From: Verrucomicrobiota bacterium
GTDB lineage: Bacteria; Verrucomicrobiota; Verrucomicrobiia; Limisphaerales; Fontisphaeraceae
DNA length: 41,533 nucleotides
Assembly: GCA_037139415.1 (NCBI GenBank)
Contig: JBAXGN010000051.1
Location: 1-41,533 of the forward strand
Reading direction: 5' to 3'
Shown here: positions 8,701 to 15,440 of the stretch, in pieces
How positions within the stretch are numbered: position 1 is the first letter of the stretch
How the letters are laid out: each line of letters starts with the position of its first letter
Position numbers and translations under genes: made by a program
Notes under the pieces: model-generated
The model's input: only the letters and a program-made list of their open reading frames with translations
Database searches by the model: none
What the model was told of the DNA's origin: nothing

Positions 8701-9357
8701 CGCGATGCGCTGGCGGTCATTTTTGCCCAGCCGCAGGATTCCATTCCGATGCTGGTAAAAGCCCACGCCAGCGCCAATGGTGATGACAAGCTCGCCTACG
8801 CGCACATTCTGGCGATGCTGGGCAACACCGCTGGAGCTCCCACGCTGGTCGAGCGCATCAAGAACTCCGCGTTCGACAAAGGTTGGAATTACAAAGGCAT
8901 GGGTCAGTTTGGCCGCAGCCTGAGCGAACTGGATTCCTATATCGTGGCCCTGGGACGCACTCGCCATCCGCAGGCGTTGGAGGTCGTGCTGGAGAAAGCC
9001 CGCACGCTGGATGCCACCAAGGAGTTCTCTCATCACCGCGCCTGCGCCATGGCGCTGGAAACGATCGGTGACCGCCGGGCCGCCCCGGTGCTGTATCAGG
9101 TGCTGCAACAACCCGGTATCATGGGCCATGCCACCCCGAACATCGCGGAAGCGCGGCGGCAGGTGTTACCGGGCGGGGTGGAAGACAAGCAACGCAACGC
9201 AGCACTGCGCGAAATTGTGCTCGCCCGCGCCCTCTACCGCTGCGGCGACCAGGATGGACTCGGCGAGAAAATTCTTCGCGAATACGCGAGCGATCTGCGC
9301 GGTCATTTTGCGCGTCATGCCCAAGCGGTGCTCGACCTGGGGAAGACCGCGAAATAA
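5797..9357 (+). CDS. Double FAD-dependent oxidoreductase with discoidin-like insert and HEAT-like repeats
   Basis: The protein has 1186 residues. A hydrophobic N-terminus (residues 8-25) suggests export or membrane anchoring. The first dinucleotide-binding motif is VDVLVVGGSSGAASAAISA (from about residue 41), followed at about 145-262 by a beta-rich segment resembling F5/8-type C (discoidin) domains (VVTDLGSVLPVKEARVVLF, RYVRFQIQR). The first FAD module then resumes (KVIIDATPRATVARMAGA). A second FAD_oxidored module starts near residue 580 (YDVVIVGGGTGGAPAGIGAG) and includes VIDSTGNADVAAAAGA. The last 220 residues are helical repeats of HEAT type. Each module has the pattern of the FAD_oxidored family, whose substrates are mostly unknown. 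Single-module relatives are usual; a related gene at 35292 has one module. Start: the ATG at 5797 lacks a clear ribosome-binding site. Confidence 0.85.
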   Translation: MKYATLFAHWTMAAMFAWCCCITLHGTVKESGRDIPLVKEVDVLVVGGSSGAASAAISAAEAGARVFLAAPRTYLGDDLCGTLRLWLEEGETPQTPLAKKLFAAPTNEPAVFDGAINRPPDALDFTYTTSLPSVLPHKDSSPPSKLKDGLFERPESQSVQYNGDVEVVTDLGSVLPVKEARVVLFQGTDYSAASVAIQVSADKKQWQDLGKQTCPDSAQERTLVVKPLGLPTRYVRFQIQRAESSKRVLLGEIMLIGATATAKAEPTPPPPFPKTEVPKELARIAKPMQVKRVLDEALVEAKVDFLFGSYPTELLVDAQGKPCGIVMANRSGRQAVIAKVIIDATPRATVARMAGAQFQPYPVGDQVFYRTVVGGAPKSGPNLTARLLNETYRATGLKKGVYDAGVIEYTLRLPMRDGSYAAFAEAEQKARDLTWDSASLDASDSLFQVPPDAIKSAKAGTRPWTDVPSLELDAFRPSGSTRIFILGGCAEVAREVAAQLLRPLNLMDMGTRLGKVAAKEAQSLPAPTGPTVASSTAIKEAPGTSTFPGEVREFLGGLRPGQRKGTTVRSPDRTLPVLGMYDVVIVGGGTGGAPAGIGAGRGGAKALVIEYLHGLGGVGTLGMISTYYHGYRGGFTAEVDKGVAGLHATNRPARQSSWEIAPKVEWWRAANRKSGTEIWFGVLGCGAFIENGIVKGVIVATPEGRGVIIAKTVIDSTGNADVAAAAGAKCTYTDADDVGVQGTGLPPLELGASYTNTDYTFGDDTDVVDFWQLYILARQKFKNAYDLGQLVDTRERRRIVGDVTISPMDIILARTYPDALVLSKSNFDSHGFTVHPLFVAMPPDKKSLSLCVPMRALLPQGLDGILVTGLGVSAHRDAMPVIRMQPDIQNQGYACGYAAAMVASSASTIRQVDMKALQKYLAEVGIIPEEALSYKDSFPMPKERVEEAVANVTKSGDKDKELDGVVRNRDALAVIFAQPQDSIPMLVKAHASANGDDKLAYAHILAMLGNTAGAPTLVERIKNSAFDKGWNYKGMGQFGRSLSELDSYIVALGRTRHPQALEVVLEKARTLDATKEFSHHRACAMALETIGDRRAAPVLYQVLQQPGIMGHATPNIAEARRQVLPGGVEDKQRNAALREIVLARALYRCGDQDGLGEKILREYASDLRGHFARHAQAVLDLGKTAK

Positions 9358-9391
9358 TGGCCGATTGCGGGGAGTCAACCGGTGTTTGGAT

Positions 9392-9928
9392 TTACAGCAT
9401 GAACGGCACGGCCGCCAGCAGACCGGATGCGCGAAAATCCGGCATCTGCCGTAACGGTTCATCGTAGCCGTAATCAATGAAGATGGTTTTGCAGCCGGCG
9501 GCATGGCCGCAATCGATATCGCGCCAGCGATCACCCACCATGAAACTGCGCCCCAGGTCAATGCCCAGATCCCGCGCGGCGCGGAGCAACATGCCCGGGC
9601 GCGGCTTGCGAAATTCGCTCGGCGGATTGCCGCCGCCGGCATCGTAGCACACTTCGACACGGTCAATCGGCAACGCCCGGCATAGATGCGCGTGAATTTC
9701 CTCGACGACCGATTGCGCGAGCGTGCCGCGTCCGACATCCGGCTGATTCGTGGCCACCACGAGCAGGAAGCCTGCTTGCTTCAATCGGGCACACGCCTCC
9801 GTCACCCCCGGCAGCAAAATGAATTCTTCAATGGAGACCGGCGGATACGGCTTGTTGGCAACCACCTTGGGCTGGTTGATGACGCCATCGCGGTCCAGGA
9901 ACACGGCGCGTTGGAGAGGTGTGGGCAT
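9392..9928 (-). CDS. HAD-IIIA phosphatase, GmhB-like (heptose bisphosphate phosphatase family)
   Basis: The 178-residue product has the HAD motif I (AVFLDRDGVIN, with both catalytic Asp), motif II in VVATNQ, the conserved Lys in FRKPRPGML, and motif III in FMVGDRWRDIDCG. This layout is typical of D-glycero-D-manno-heptose-1,7-bisphosphate phosphatase and histidinol phosphatase. The zinc loop of GmhB, normally a Cys-x-His...Cys-x-Cys cluster just before R-K-P, is reduced here to a single Cys (V-C-Y-D-A-G-G-G), so zinc binding is unlikely and the exact substrate is uncertain. It follows an SIS isomerase gene on the same strand, which supports sugar-phosphate metabolism such as lipopolysaccharide or S-layer heptose supply. 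Confidence 0.8.
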   Translation of the reverse strand: MPTPLQRAVFLDRDGVINQPKVVANKPYPPVSIEEFILLPGVTEACARLKQAGFLLVVATNQPDVGRGTLAQSVVEEIHAHLCRALPIDRVEVCYDAGGGNPPSEFRKPRPGMLLRAARDLGIDLGRSFMVGDRWRDIDCGHAAGCKTIFIDYGYDEPLRQMPDFRASGLLAAVPFML

Positions 9929-9982
9929 GATTGAACGTCAGGGATACTGTGCAGCAGTGTTAGTAGTAAGTCAGCAGCAAAA

Positions 9983-10084
9983 CCGAAAGCCGAAGACCGA
10001 ATTCCGAAACCCGAAGGGAAGGGTGAGCGCGATATATCCAGCCCCCCACCTTCATGACGTTTTCGGTATTCGGCATTCGGACTT
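9983..10084. repeat. CCGAA/TTCGG dispersed palindromic repeat, copy 1
   Basis: The left arm (9983-10016) is a run of CCGAA units spaced about 7-8 bases apart. After about 45 bases of unrelated sequence, the right arm (10061-10083) carries the complementary TTCGG units. The two arms could pair into an imperfect hairpin. The element fills most of the 164-bp gap between the HAD and SIS genes and ends nine bases before the SIS stop codon. It belongs to the same family as the copies near 16.0, 17.6 and 39.5 kb. Confidence 0.75.
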
Positions 10085-10092
10085 AAAATCGC

Positions 10093-10692
10093 CTACTTCG
10101 TGCTTTCCCACTTGGTCCGGTTCATTTTGAGCCCGGGATGGGATACAATCAGATGCCAGACCACTGCTTGGAATGCCTCGGAGTGCGGGGTGACATGGTT
10201 GGGATTGACGGTGGGCACGATCACGCAGGCCGTGGCTTCCTTGGCGGTGTACCCGCCGTCGCGACCCACAATCCCTAGGACGGAGGCCCCGACCTGCTTG
10301 GCCAGTTGGATGGCGGCCACCAAGTTCGGGCTGACATTCTTTTCCAAATTACCGCCGCCGACGGAGAGAATAAGCAAGGCGTCTTTGGCAGTGATCCGGC
10401 TGCCTTTAAGCCACTCGGCGAAAATGGTGGCCCAGCCTTCATCGTTGGTGCGGGCGGTCAATTCGCTCACGTTGTCGGTGGGCGCGTAACATTCAAAGCC
10501 ACAGATTTTGCGGAAATCGTTGACCGCGTGCGAGGCGTTGGCGGCACTGCCACCGACGCCTAGAATGAACAGGCGACCGCCGTGTTCGCGCACCCGGGCC
10601 AGTTCTTCCACCACGCGTTCAATGGCGGCGGCGTCCAGTTGGCTCGTCACCTGTTGAACCTCAGCGAGAAATTGTTGCGAGAAGGTTGACAT
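10093..10692 (-). CDS. SIS-domain phosphosugar isomerase (GmhA-like)
   Basis: The 199-residue product is a single SIS domain: an N-terminal helical hairpin, then GGRLFILGVGGSAANASHAV (sugar-phosphate loop), then LLILSVGGGN (second Ser-rich loop, here with few Ser), then GASVLGIVGRDGG, and a C-terminal helix (HSEAFQAVVWHLI). Size and order match sedoheptulose-7-phosphate isomerase (GmhA). The His after the first loop (N-A-S-H) is kept. The C-terminal Q-E-x-H...H cluster that binds metal in GmhA is changed (S-E-A-F...W-H), so a related isomerase with a different substrate is possible. It precedes the HAD phosphatase and follows an Lrp-type regulator by 47 bp, all on the minus strand. Confidence 0.75.
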   Translation of the reverse strand: MSTFSQQFLAEVQQVTSQLDAAAIERVVEELARVREHGGRLFILGVGGSAANASHAVNDFRKICGFECYAPTDNVSELTARTNDEGWATIFAEWLKGSRITAKDALLILSVGGGNLEKNVSPNLVAAIQLAKQVGASVLGIVGRDGGYTAKEATACVIVPTVNPNHVTPHSEAFQAVVWHLIVSHPGLKMNRTKWESTK

Positions 10693-10739
10693 AATCAGTT
10701 ATGGAAAAGGTTACGTTTCGAGTGGCGCTAAAAAAAGGT

Positions 10740-11219
10740 TCAGGGAGTGATCGCCAGACGCTCGGGATTGCTTTCCGGCAACATCAACACGCCCTGCTCC
10801 TTGTACGGTTTGAGCATGAAATGCGTTGCGGTGGAGATGACACCATGGATGGTGGCCAGTTTTTCGGAAACAAAGGAGGCCACTTCGCGCAAGCTGCGGC
10901 CTTCAACGACGACCAGCAAGTCGTAGCCGCCGGACATCAGGTAGCAGGAGCGCACCTCGGTATATTTGGCGATGCGTTCGGCCAGGCGATTGAAACCGCC
11001 GCCGCGTTCCGGGGTGATCTTGACTTCAATCACCGCCCGCACGTATTCCTCTCCGAGTTTTTCCTCGTTCAATATGGCGCGGTAACCCAGGATTACCCCG
11101 TCTTTTTCCAGGGCCTGAATTCTCGTCAGCACGTCCGTTTCGCTGCAATTGAGCAGCGCCGCCAGTTGCGAGGGTTTCAGCGCCGCATTTTCGCGCAATA
11201 GACCTAATAATGCATCCAT
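10740..11219 (-). CDS. Lrp/AsnC family transcriptional regulator
   Basis: This 159-residue protein has an N-terminal winged helix-turn-helix (residues 1-50: LKPSQLAALLNCSETDVLTRIQALEKDGVILGY, interrupted only here for length) and a C-terminal RAM (Lrp ligand-binding) domain from about residue 60 (VRAVIEVKI, then YLMSGGYDLLVVVEGRS). Such proteins sense amino acids or related small molecules as octamers. It is the first gene of a three-gene minus-strand group (regulator, SIS, HAD), so it may control it, and it is divergent from the methyltransferase gene with 87 bp between the two starts, which would hold both promoters. Ligand and targets are not visible. Confidence 0.85.
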   Translation of the reverse strand: MDALLGLLRENAALKPSQLAALLNCSETDVLTRIQALEKDGVILGYRAILNEEKLGEEYVRAVIEVKITPERGGGFNRLAERIAKYTEVRSCYLMSGGYDLLVVVEGRSLREVASFVSEKLATIHGVISTATHFMLKPYKEQGVLMLPESNPERLAITP

Positions 11220-11306
11220 GGCGGCAAGCTTTAACCAATTGTTGCCGCTTGGAAATAAAATTTTACGGAATTCACAAGCGCCCTTTTTCCCGCCATACTT
11301 CCGCCG

Positions 11307-12173
11307 ATGACTGCCGAATCAGCATACCGGCTGGTGCAACTGGCCAATGGCACGTACAGCGTTCACGCGCTGCGCGAGCGGGAGACGTTTCATCCCGTCA
11401 TCGGCCCGGTGGCCGAGGCCGAGGCACTTTACGTGCGCCAGTTGCGGCTGCCGGAGCGGGCCGCCCGCCAAACCGGTGAACTGGTGATCTGGGATGTCGG
11501 GCTGGGCTCGGCAGCCAACACGCTGACCGTGTTGCGCGCGTTGCAACCGGCCACTTGCCCGGTGCGGATCATCAGTTTTGACCACACTTTACAACCCTTG
11601 GAATTCGGCCTGACCCATGCCGCTGAACTGGGCTATTATGGAGGGTACGAAGCGCCGATCACCCGGCTGCTGCAAGACCACCAGGTTCAGTTTACGGATG
11701 GGTGCCATGCGGTGCATTGGGAGGCGCGGCTGGGGGATTTTCCAAGTTTCGTGCGCAGCCCAGTGGCGCGGACATTGCCCGCGCCGCACGCTATCCTATT
11801 CGATGCCTACTCCCCGGCGCGGAATCCCGAAATGTGGACGCTACCGCTGTTTCAATGCGTGTATCAACTGCTGGACCCGGCGCGACCATGCGGCATGCCC
11901 ACGTATTCACGCAGCACGCTGTTGCGGGTAACCCTGTTGCTGGCAGGCTTCTACGTGGGGGCGGGGCACGCCACCGGGGAAAAAGAAGAGACCACGATTG
12001 CGGCTAACAGCCTGGACCTGATTGATGAGCCGCTGGACCACGCCTGGCTGCAACGCGTCAAACGTTCCACCAGCGCCGAACCATTGCATGAGCCGGTGTA
12101 TCGCCAGACACGGCTATCTGCGGATAACTGGGATAAACTGCTGCAACACCCGCAATTTCATGAGGCCTTGTAA
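11307..12173 (+). CDS. MnmC-like SAM-dependent methyltransferase
   Basis: The 288-residue product resembles the N-terminal methyltransferase half of MnmC (the DUF752/Methyltransf_30 family), which methylates aminomethyl-uridine at tRNA position 34. A substrate-like strand, HPVIGPVAEAEALYV, comes first. The SAM loop is VIWDVGLGSAANTLTVL (about residue 65), and the catalytic-site motif is FDAYSPARNPEMWT (about residue 168), matching the family's L-D-x-F-[SA]-P-x-x-N-P-x-[ML]-W. The FAD-dependent oxidase half of bifunctional MnmC is absent, as in many non-enterobacterial members. It starts 87 bp from a divergent Lrp-type gene. A tRNA modification role is an inference from the motifs; the exact nucleoside is unproven. 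Confidence 0.72.
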   Translation: MTAESAYRLVQLANGTYSVHALRERETFHPVIGPVAEAEALYVRQLRLPERAARQTGELVIWDVGLGSAANTLTVLRALQPATCPVRIISFDHTLQPLEFGLTHAAELGYYGGYEAPITRLLQDHQVQFTDGCHAVHWEARLGDFPSFVRSPVARTLPAPHAILFDAYSPARNPEMWTLPLFQCVYQLLDPARPCGMPTYSRSTLLRVTLLLAGFYVGAGHATGEKEETTIAANSLDLIDEPLDHAWLQRVKRSTSAEPLHEPVYRQTRLSADNWDKLLQHPQFHEAL

Positions 12174-12441
12174 CCGTTTGGCGCAGATAATTATCTCATT
12201 GGGAAGTAATGGCGAGTTTACGCTGTGTTTACGTGGACGACCTGCGGCCCAAACAGGAGTGGGAAGCGGATTCGGAACAACAGAAAAGGCAACGACAGAC
12301 ATTGCCGCCCACCAAAGCTTCCGAACAAAGTAGAGCCCCAACACCGACACGTGCCAATTAAGGCTTCAAAAATACTCTGCATAAAACTGTTGACCGGAGG
12401 AAAGACGACGGTTAAATTCCCTCTCCCTTTTGGGTGTGAGT

Positions 12442-12516
12442 TCCAGAGTAGCTCAATGGTAGAGCACGCGGCTGTTAACCGTGTGGTTGTAGGTTCGAGC
12501 CCTACCTCTGGAGCCA
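12442..12516 (+). tRNA. tRNA-Asn (anticodon GTT)
   Basis: A full cloverleaf can be drawn. The acceptor stem 12442-12448 pairs perfectly with 12506-12512. The D-arm contains AGCTCAATGGTAGAGC. The anticodon stem CGCGG/CCGTG encloses the loop CTGTTAA with anticodon GTT at 12474-12476. The T-arm GTAGG-TTCGAGC-CCTAC is at 12489-12505. The discriminator base is G, followed by an encoded CCA (12514-12516). The anticodon reads AAC/AAU, so the tRNA carries asparagine. The next gene starts 15 bases downstream. Confidence 0.96.
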
Positions 12517-12531
12517 ATTTTTGTTTTGCGC

Positions 12532-12879
12532 ATGTACTGGGTGTACGTCATCGAGAATCTCTCCGGCATGTTTTACGTGGGCCAAACGGATGATTTGGAT
12601 GCCCGCCTCGCCAATCATAACCGCACGGACAAGACCGCCGGTAAATTCACCAGGAAGCATGGCCCTTGGCAATTGGTCTGGAGCGAAGCCCACCCAACTC
12701 GTGTAAGTGCCATGGCGCGGGAACGGCAGATCAAGGCCATGACGTCTGCGCGCTGGATTCGCGCGAACTTGCTCGACGGTAGAGTCCCGACGCGTTGGGA
12801 TCTCCATCCCAGCCACCTTGCACAGTTCTTCCGCCGGGAAACCGGCCTTTCCCCAAGCGATTATCGGCAGCAGCGTTGA
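12532..12879 (+). CDS. GIY-YIG nuclease domain protein with AraC-like C-terminal tail
   Basis: The 115-residue product begins MYWVYVIENLSGMFYVGQTDD, the paired Y-V-I...Y-V-G motif of GIY-YIG nucleases (UvrC/SLX1-like small family). The catalytic-type Arg in DARLANH and an E-R-Q-I-K-A-M helix follow. Related short proteins usually end at about the R-V-P-T stretch (residue 85). Here the frame continues through HLAQFFRRETGLSPSDYR, which matches the final helix-turn-helix segment of AraC-family regulators almost word for word. The protein is therefore probably a GIY-YIG gene fused to a small relic of an AraC gene. The ATG at 12532 is used; a TTG at 12526 is also possible. It lies 15 bp after tRNA-Asn. 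Confidence 0.72.
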   Translation: MYWVYVIENLSGMFYVGQTDDLDARLANHNRTDKTAGKFTRKHGPWQLVWSEAHPTRVSAMARERQIKAMTSARWIRANLLDGRVPTRWDLHPSHLAQFFRRETGLSPSDYRQQR

Positions 12880-13067
12880 CGGAGCTACGCGGGATACATC
12901 AGTGGAACATCGTGGGGGGCGCCATTTCGGGACATGGGGGGAACACCCCATATCTTCCCGCAGCCCGGCTGATACCATTTAGGGCGATTTATGACTACCT
13001 CGGATTCGGGGCTGGGCGTACTTTTAAGCAAGATCGCAACAGGTCGAGCAAGACCCCGTGCGACAGG

Positions 13068-13098
13068 TTGACAAACAGGTGTATTGTCACCTCAATAT
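13068..13098 (+). promoter_or_regulatory. Candidate promoter with operator-like inverted repeat
   Basis: A consensus -35 hexamer TTGACA lies at 13068-13073. A plausible but weak -10 (CAATAT, 13093-13098) follows after 19 bases. Between them is a perfect inverted repeat AGGTG-N6-CACCT (13077-13092), where a repressor would block RNA polymerase. A start near 13105 would serve the alcohol dehydrogenase at 13120. Confidence 0.3.
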
Positions 13099-13119
13099 AT
13101 GAATGCAAAAATTGAAATT

Positions 13120-14184
13120 ATGAACACGACCAAAACCAAAGCCTTCGCCGCGCAAAGCGCGACCTCACCACTGGCCTCCGCCACCATTCCGCGCCGCGCG
13201 CCGACCCCACGCGACGTGCAAATCGAAATCCTCTATTGCGGCATCTGCCATTCGGACCTCCACTACGCGCGCAACGAGTGGAGCAGCCTGATGCAGACCG
13301 TTTATCCCTGCGTGCCGGGGCACGAGATTGTCGGCCGCGTCACGAAGGTTGGATCGGCCGTGACCAAGTTCCATCCCGGCGATCTTGCTGGCGTCGGCTG
13401 CCTGGTGGATGCCGATCTGTCATGTCCCCATTGCCGCGCGGGCAACGAGCAGTTTTCGCCCACCCAGGTTTGGACGTATGGCGGGACTGACAAACATCTC
13501 GGTCTGCCCACTTATGGCGGTTATTCAGAAAGCATCGTCGTGGACGAGCACTTCGTCCTCCGCACGCCGACCAACCTTCCGCTCGCTGGAGTCGCTCCGT
13601 TGCTCTGCGCCGGCATCACCACCTATTCGCCGCTGCGCCACTGGAAGGTCGGCCCGGGCAAGAAGGCCGGTATTGTTGGGTTGGGTGGACTCGGGCACAT
13701 GGGCGTGAAGTTTGCCCGCGCCTTCGGGGCGCACGTCGTGGTTTTCACCACTTCTCCCTCCAAGAAAGACGATGCCATCCGCCTCGGCGCCCATGAGGTC
13801 GTCCTGTCGCGCAACGCCGACGAGATGAACAAGCACGTCGGCAGTTTCGACTTCATTCTCGATGCGGTCGCCGCCACGCACGATGTGAACGCCTATCTCA
13901 ATCTGCTGAAAGTGGACGGCAATCTCACCCTCGTCGGCGCGCCCGAGAAGCCGCACGCCATCTCCGCTTTTTCGTTGATCATGGGCCGCCGCAGCCTGTC
14001 GGGTTCTCCCATCGGCGGCATCGCCGAGACCCAGGAGATGCTCGATTTCTGCGCCCAGCACAACATCACTGCGGACGTTGAAGTCATCCCGATCCAGAAG
14101 GTCAACGAAGCCTACGACCGCATGGCCAAGGGCGATGTAAAATACCGGTTCTCGATTGATATGGCCTCGCTCAAGGCGGAATAA
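13120..14184 (+). CDS. Zinc-type alcohol dehydrogenase (YahK/cinnamyl alcohol dehydrogenase group)
   Basis: The 354-residue product is a medium-chain dehydrogenase that reduces aldehydes with NADPH in the YahK group. Catalytic zinc ligands are seen in CGICHSDLH and GHEIVGRV, and the distal Cys in LLCAGITTYSPLRHW. The nucleotide-binding loop is GIVGLGGLGHMGVKFA (about residue 185). The C-terminal part (GGIAETQEMLDFCAQHNI, DVKYRFSID) matches YahK closely. The structural-zinc lobe is altered: of the four expected Cys after VGC-x-V-D, the first is Asp and the last is Ser, leaving two. The ATG at 13120 fits the likely transcription start; ATG 13099 or TTG 13084 would lie at or before it. The gene appears monocistronic. 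Confidence 0.88.
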   Translation: MNTTKTKAFAAQSATSPLASATIPRRAPTPRDVQIEILYCGICHSDLHYARNEWSSLMQTVYPCVPGHEIVGRVTKVGSAVTKFHPGDLAGVGCLVDADLSCPHCRAGNEQFSPTQVWTYGGTDKHLGLPTYGGYSESIVVDEHFVLRTPTNLPLAGVAPLLCAGITTYSPLRHWKVGPGKKAGIVGLGGLGHMGVKFARAFGAHVVVFTTSPSKKDDAIRLGAHEVVLSRNADEMNKHVGSFDFILDAVAATHDVNAYLNLLKVDGNLTLVGAPEKPHAISAFSLIMGRRSLSGSPIGGIAETQEMLDFCAQHNITADVEVIPIQKVNEAYDRMAKGDVKYRFSIDMASLKAE

Positions 14185-14323
14185 CCAGCGCAACCATTCA
14201 GGCACTACATTTGAGGCACTGGAAGGAACTATGAGTTGGAGCTAGCCATGAGTGGAACCGCCCAACAAGGCTAAACGATTTCTCATTGCTTCTGGCGGCA
14301 TCTGCAAGTAGCGTCACACTATT

Positions 14324-15382
14324 ATGACTGATCACGGCATGGTTATTCCCCAGGTCCCGTTTGCGGCGTGGCAAACATTGCATGATGCCGCCGCACGTTT
14401 CATGGCGTTGAAACCCTGGACCGACATGTACGATACCGATTATTTGGGCATCACCGATCCGCAAACCGGCCAACTCCATGTCGGGATGGTGATGGGGAAT
14501 TTGGGCCAGTTCCATGCCTTTGCCATGTACCGGGAACGCGAAGGGATTGAATTCTGCCGGACAGTACAAAACCTTGATGACGAATGGGCGGCGCGGCCGG
14601 ATAATGCTCTGCGCCAGAATGTCATCATGGGCGAGTTCACCACCAAAAAGGAGCTGGATGAAACGGATCTTGCGGTGCTGGCTGGCATCGTTTGGAAGGG
14701 GCCCAAGCGTGGCGCGCAATCTCATGTGCGATGTCGCAATTCCCGGCCGAATCTTTTTCCCTGGTACCTTGATGCCGAAGAAGTCCGGATTTTGACGCTG
14801 GGTTTTGACTTGATGACGGATTACTGCGAATACCGCCGGGGAGGGAATCTGGTGTTGGAAGCCGACGAAAAACACCTGCCTTCCGTCCGCATGGATGGGT
14901 CGGCTCCCAAGTATTATTTGCGGGAATGGCCGGTGCAGGCCCCCTTGCCGGACGAACCGGATGGATCGGCCGCTTTTATGGAGCGGGCAACGCGGTTGAA
15001 AAAGCAGATAAGCAAGTCACATGGCTCATGGGAACTGGGCAATTGGCCGATCTGCATGCCCACCCATTCGGCAACCCGGCCCTACTTTCCTGAAATGGTG
15101 TTGGCGGCGGATGAGGTGTCCCATTGCATCCTGGCCACCAAACTGGCCAATCCGTTCAGCGACCAGCCTGGCAACGTCCTCGCAACCGTATTGCTGGACG
15201 GCATCGAAAAGTCCGGCTGCAAACCCGAGGAAGTTCAGGTTTTCCCCTCGCGGCACAACGCGACTTTGAAATCCCTGTGCGCCTTGCTTGGATTTCCCTT
15301 GGTCGAGCGCGATGAGCTACCCACCTTTGAGGAGGCGTACCGGGATTTTGACGAGCATATTCAGCATGTAAAACCTTGTTGA
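14324..15382 (+). CDS. Uncharacterised protein, DUF7309/DUF6930-like
   Basis: This 352-residue protein has no signal peptide and is probably cytoplasmic. The N-terminal region (about 10-190) reads like the DUF7309 type: W-Q-T-L-H-D-A-A-A-R-F near the start, a D-T-D-Y-L-G-I-T-D-P strand and Q-F-H-A-F-A-M-Y. The C-terminal region (about 240-350) reads like DUF6930: PEMVLAADEVSHCI, LLDGIEKSGCKPEEVQVF, and a final helix rich in Leu and acidic residues. These names come from memory of the families and were not searched. No catalytic motif is evident. It follows the alcohol dehydrogenase by 139 bp and ends 58 bp before the Cys-rich protein; neither neighbour suggests a role. Confidence 0.6.
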   Translation: MTDHGMVIPQVPFAAWQTLHDAAARFMALKPWTDMYDTDYLGITDPQTGQLHVGMVMGNLGQFHAFAMYREREGIEFCRTVQNLDDEWAARPDNALRQNVIMGEFTTKKELDETDLAVLAGIVWKGPKRGAQSHVRCRNSRPNLFPWYLDAEEVRILTLGFDLMTDYCEYRRGGNLVLEADEKHLPSVRMDGSAPKYYLREWPVQAPLPDEPDGSAAFMERATRLKKQISKSHGSWELGNWPICMPTHSATRPYFPEMVLAADEVSHCILATKLANPFSDQPGNVLATVLLDGIEKSGCKPEEVQVFPSRHNATLKSLCALLGFPLVERDELPTFEEAYRDFDEHIQHVKPC

Positions 15383-15403
15383 TGGCTGGCCATTGCATAT
15401 ACA
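15376..15403 (+). promoter_or_regulatory. Candidate promoter of the metal efflux locus
   Basis: TTGTTG (15376-15381) and TATACA (15398-15403) are 16 bases apart and could form a sigma-70-type promoter. It overlaps the stop codon of the preceding gene and lies about 40 bp before the Cys-rich protein. Two TTGCAT direct repeats (15393-15398 and 15406-15411) lie over and just after the -10 and could bind a regulator. No regulator gene is adjacent. Confidence 0.3.
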
Positions 15404-15422
15404 AGTTGCATTAACTGGAATC

Positions 15423-15429
15423 AGGAGGT
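15423..15429 (+). promoter_or_regulatory. Strong Shine-Dalgarno site deciding a GTG start
   Basis: AGGAGGT at 15423-15429 is a near-perfect ribosome-binding site. With 11 bases to GTG 15441 and 17 to ATG 15447, it favours the GTG as start of the Cys-rich protein. An ATG directly after the site (15430) opens a four-codon frame only (ATG CTT ATC GCG TGA), whose stop overlaps the GTG start. Confidence 0.5.
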
Positions 15430-15440
15430 ATGCTTATCGC

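Noticed and set aside
12209-12361. 50-codon plus-strand frame before tRNA-Asn (begins M-A-S-L-R-C-V-Y-V)
   Set aside because: The upstream GGGAAG is only two bases from the ATG, the composition is low-complexity (Gln, Arg, Pro, Thr), and no family is recognised. Possible but unsupported.
12532-13119. Complete mobile element integrated at tRNA-Asn
   Set aside because: No integrase, no repeat of the tRNA 3' end was found downstream, and the interval is short; only a scar is possible.
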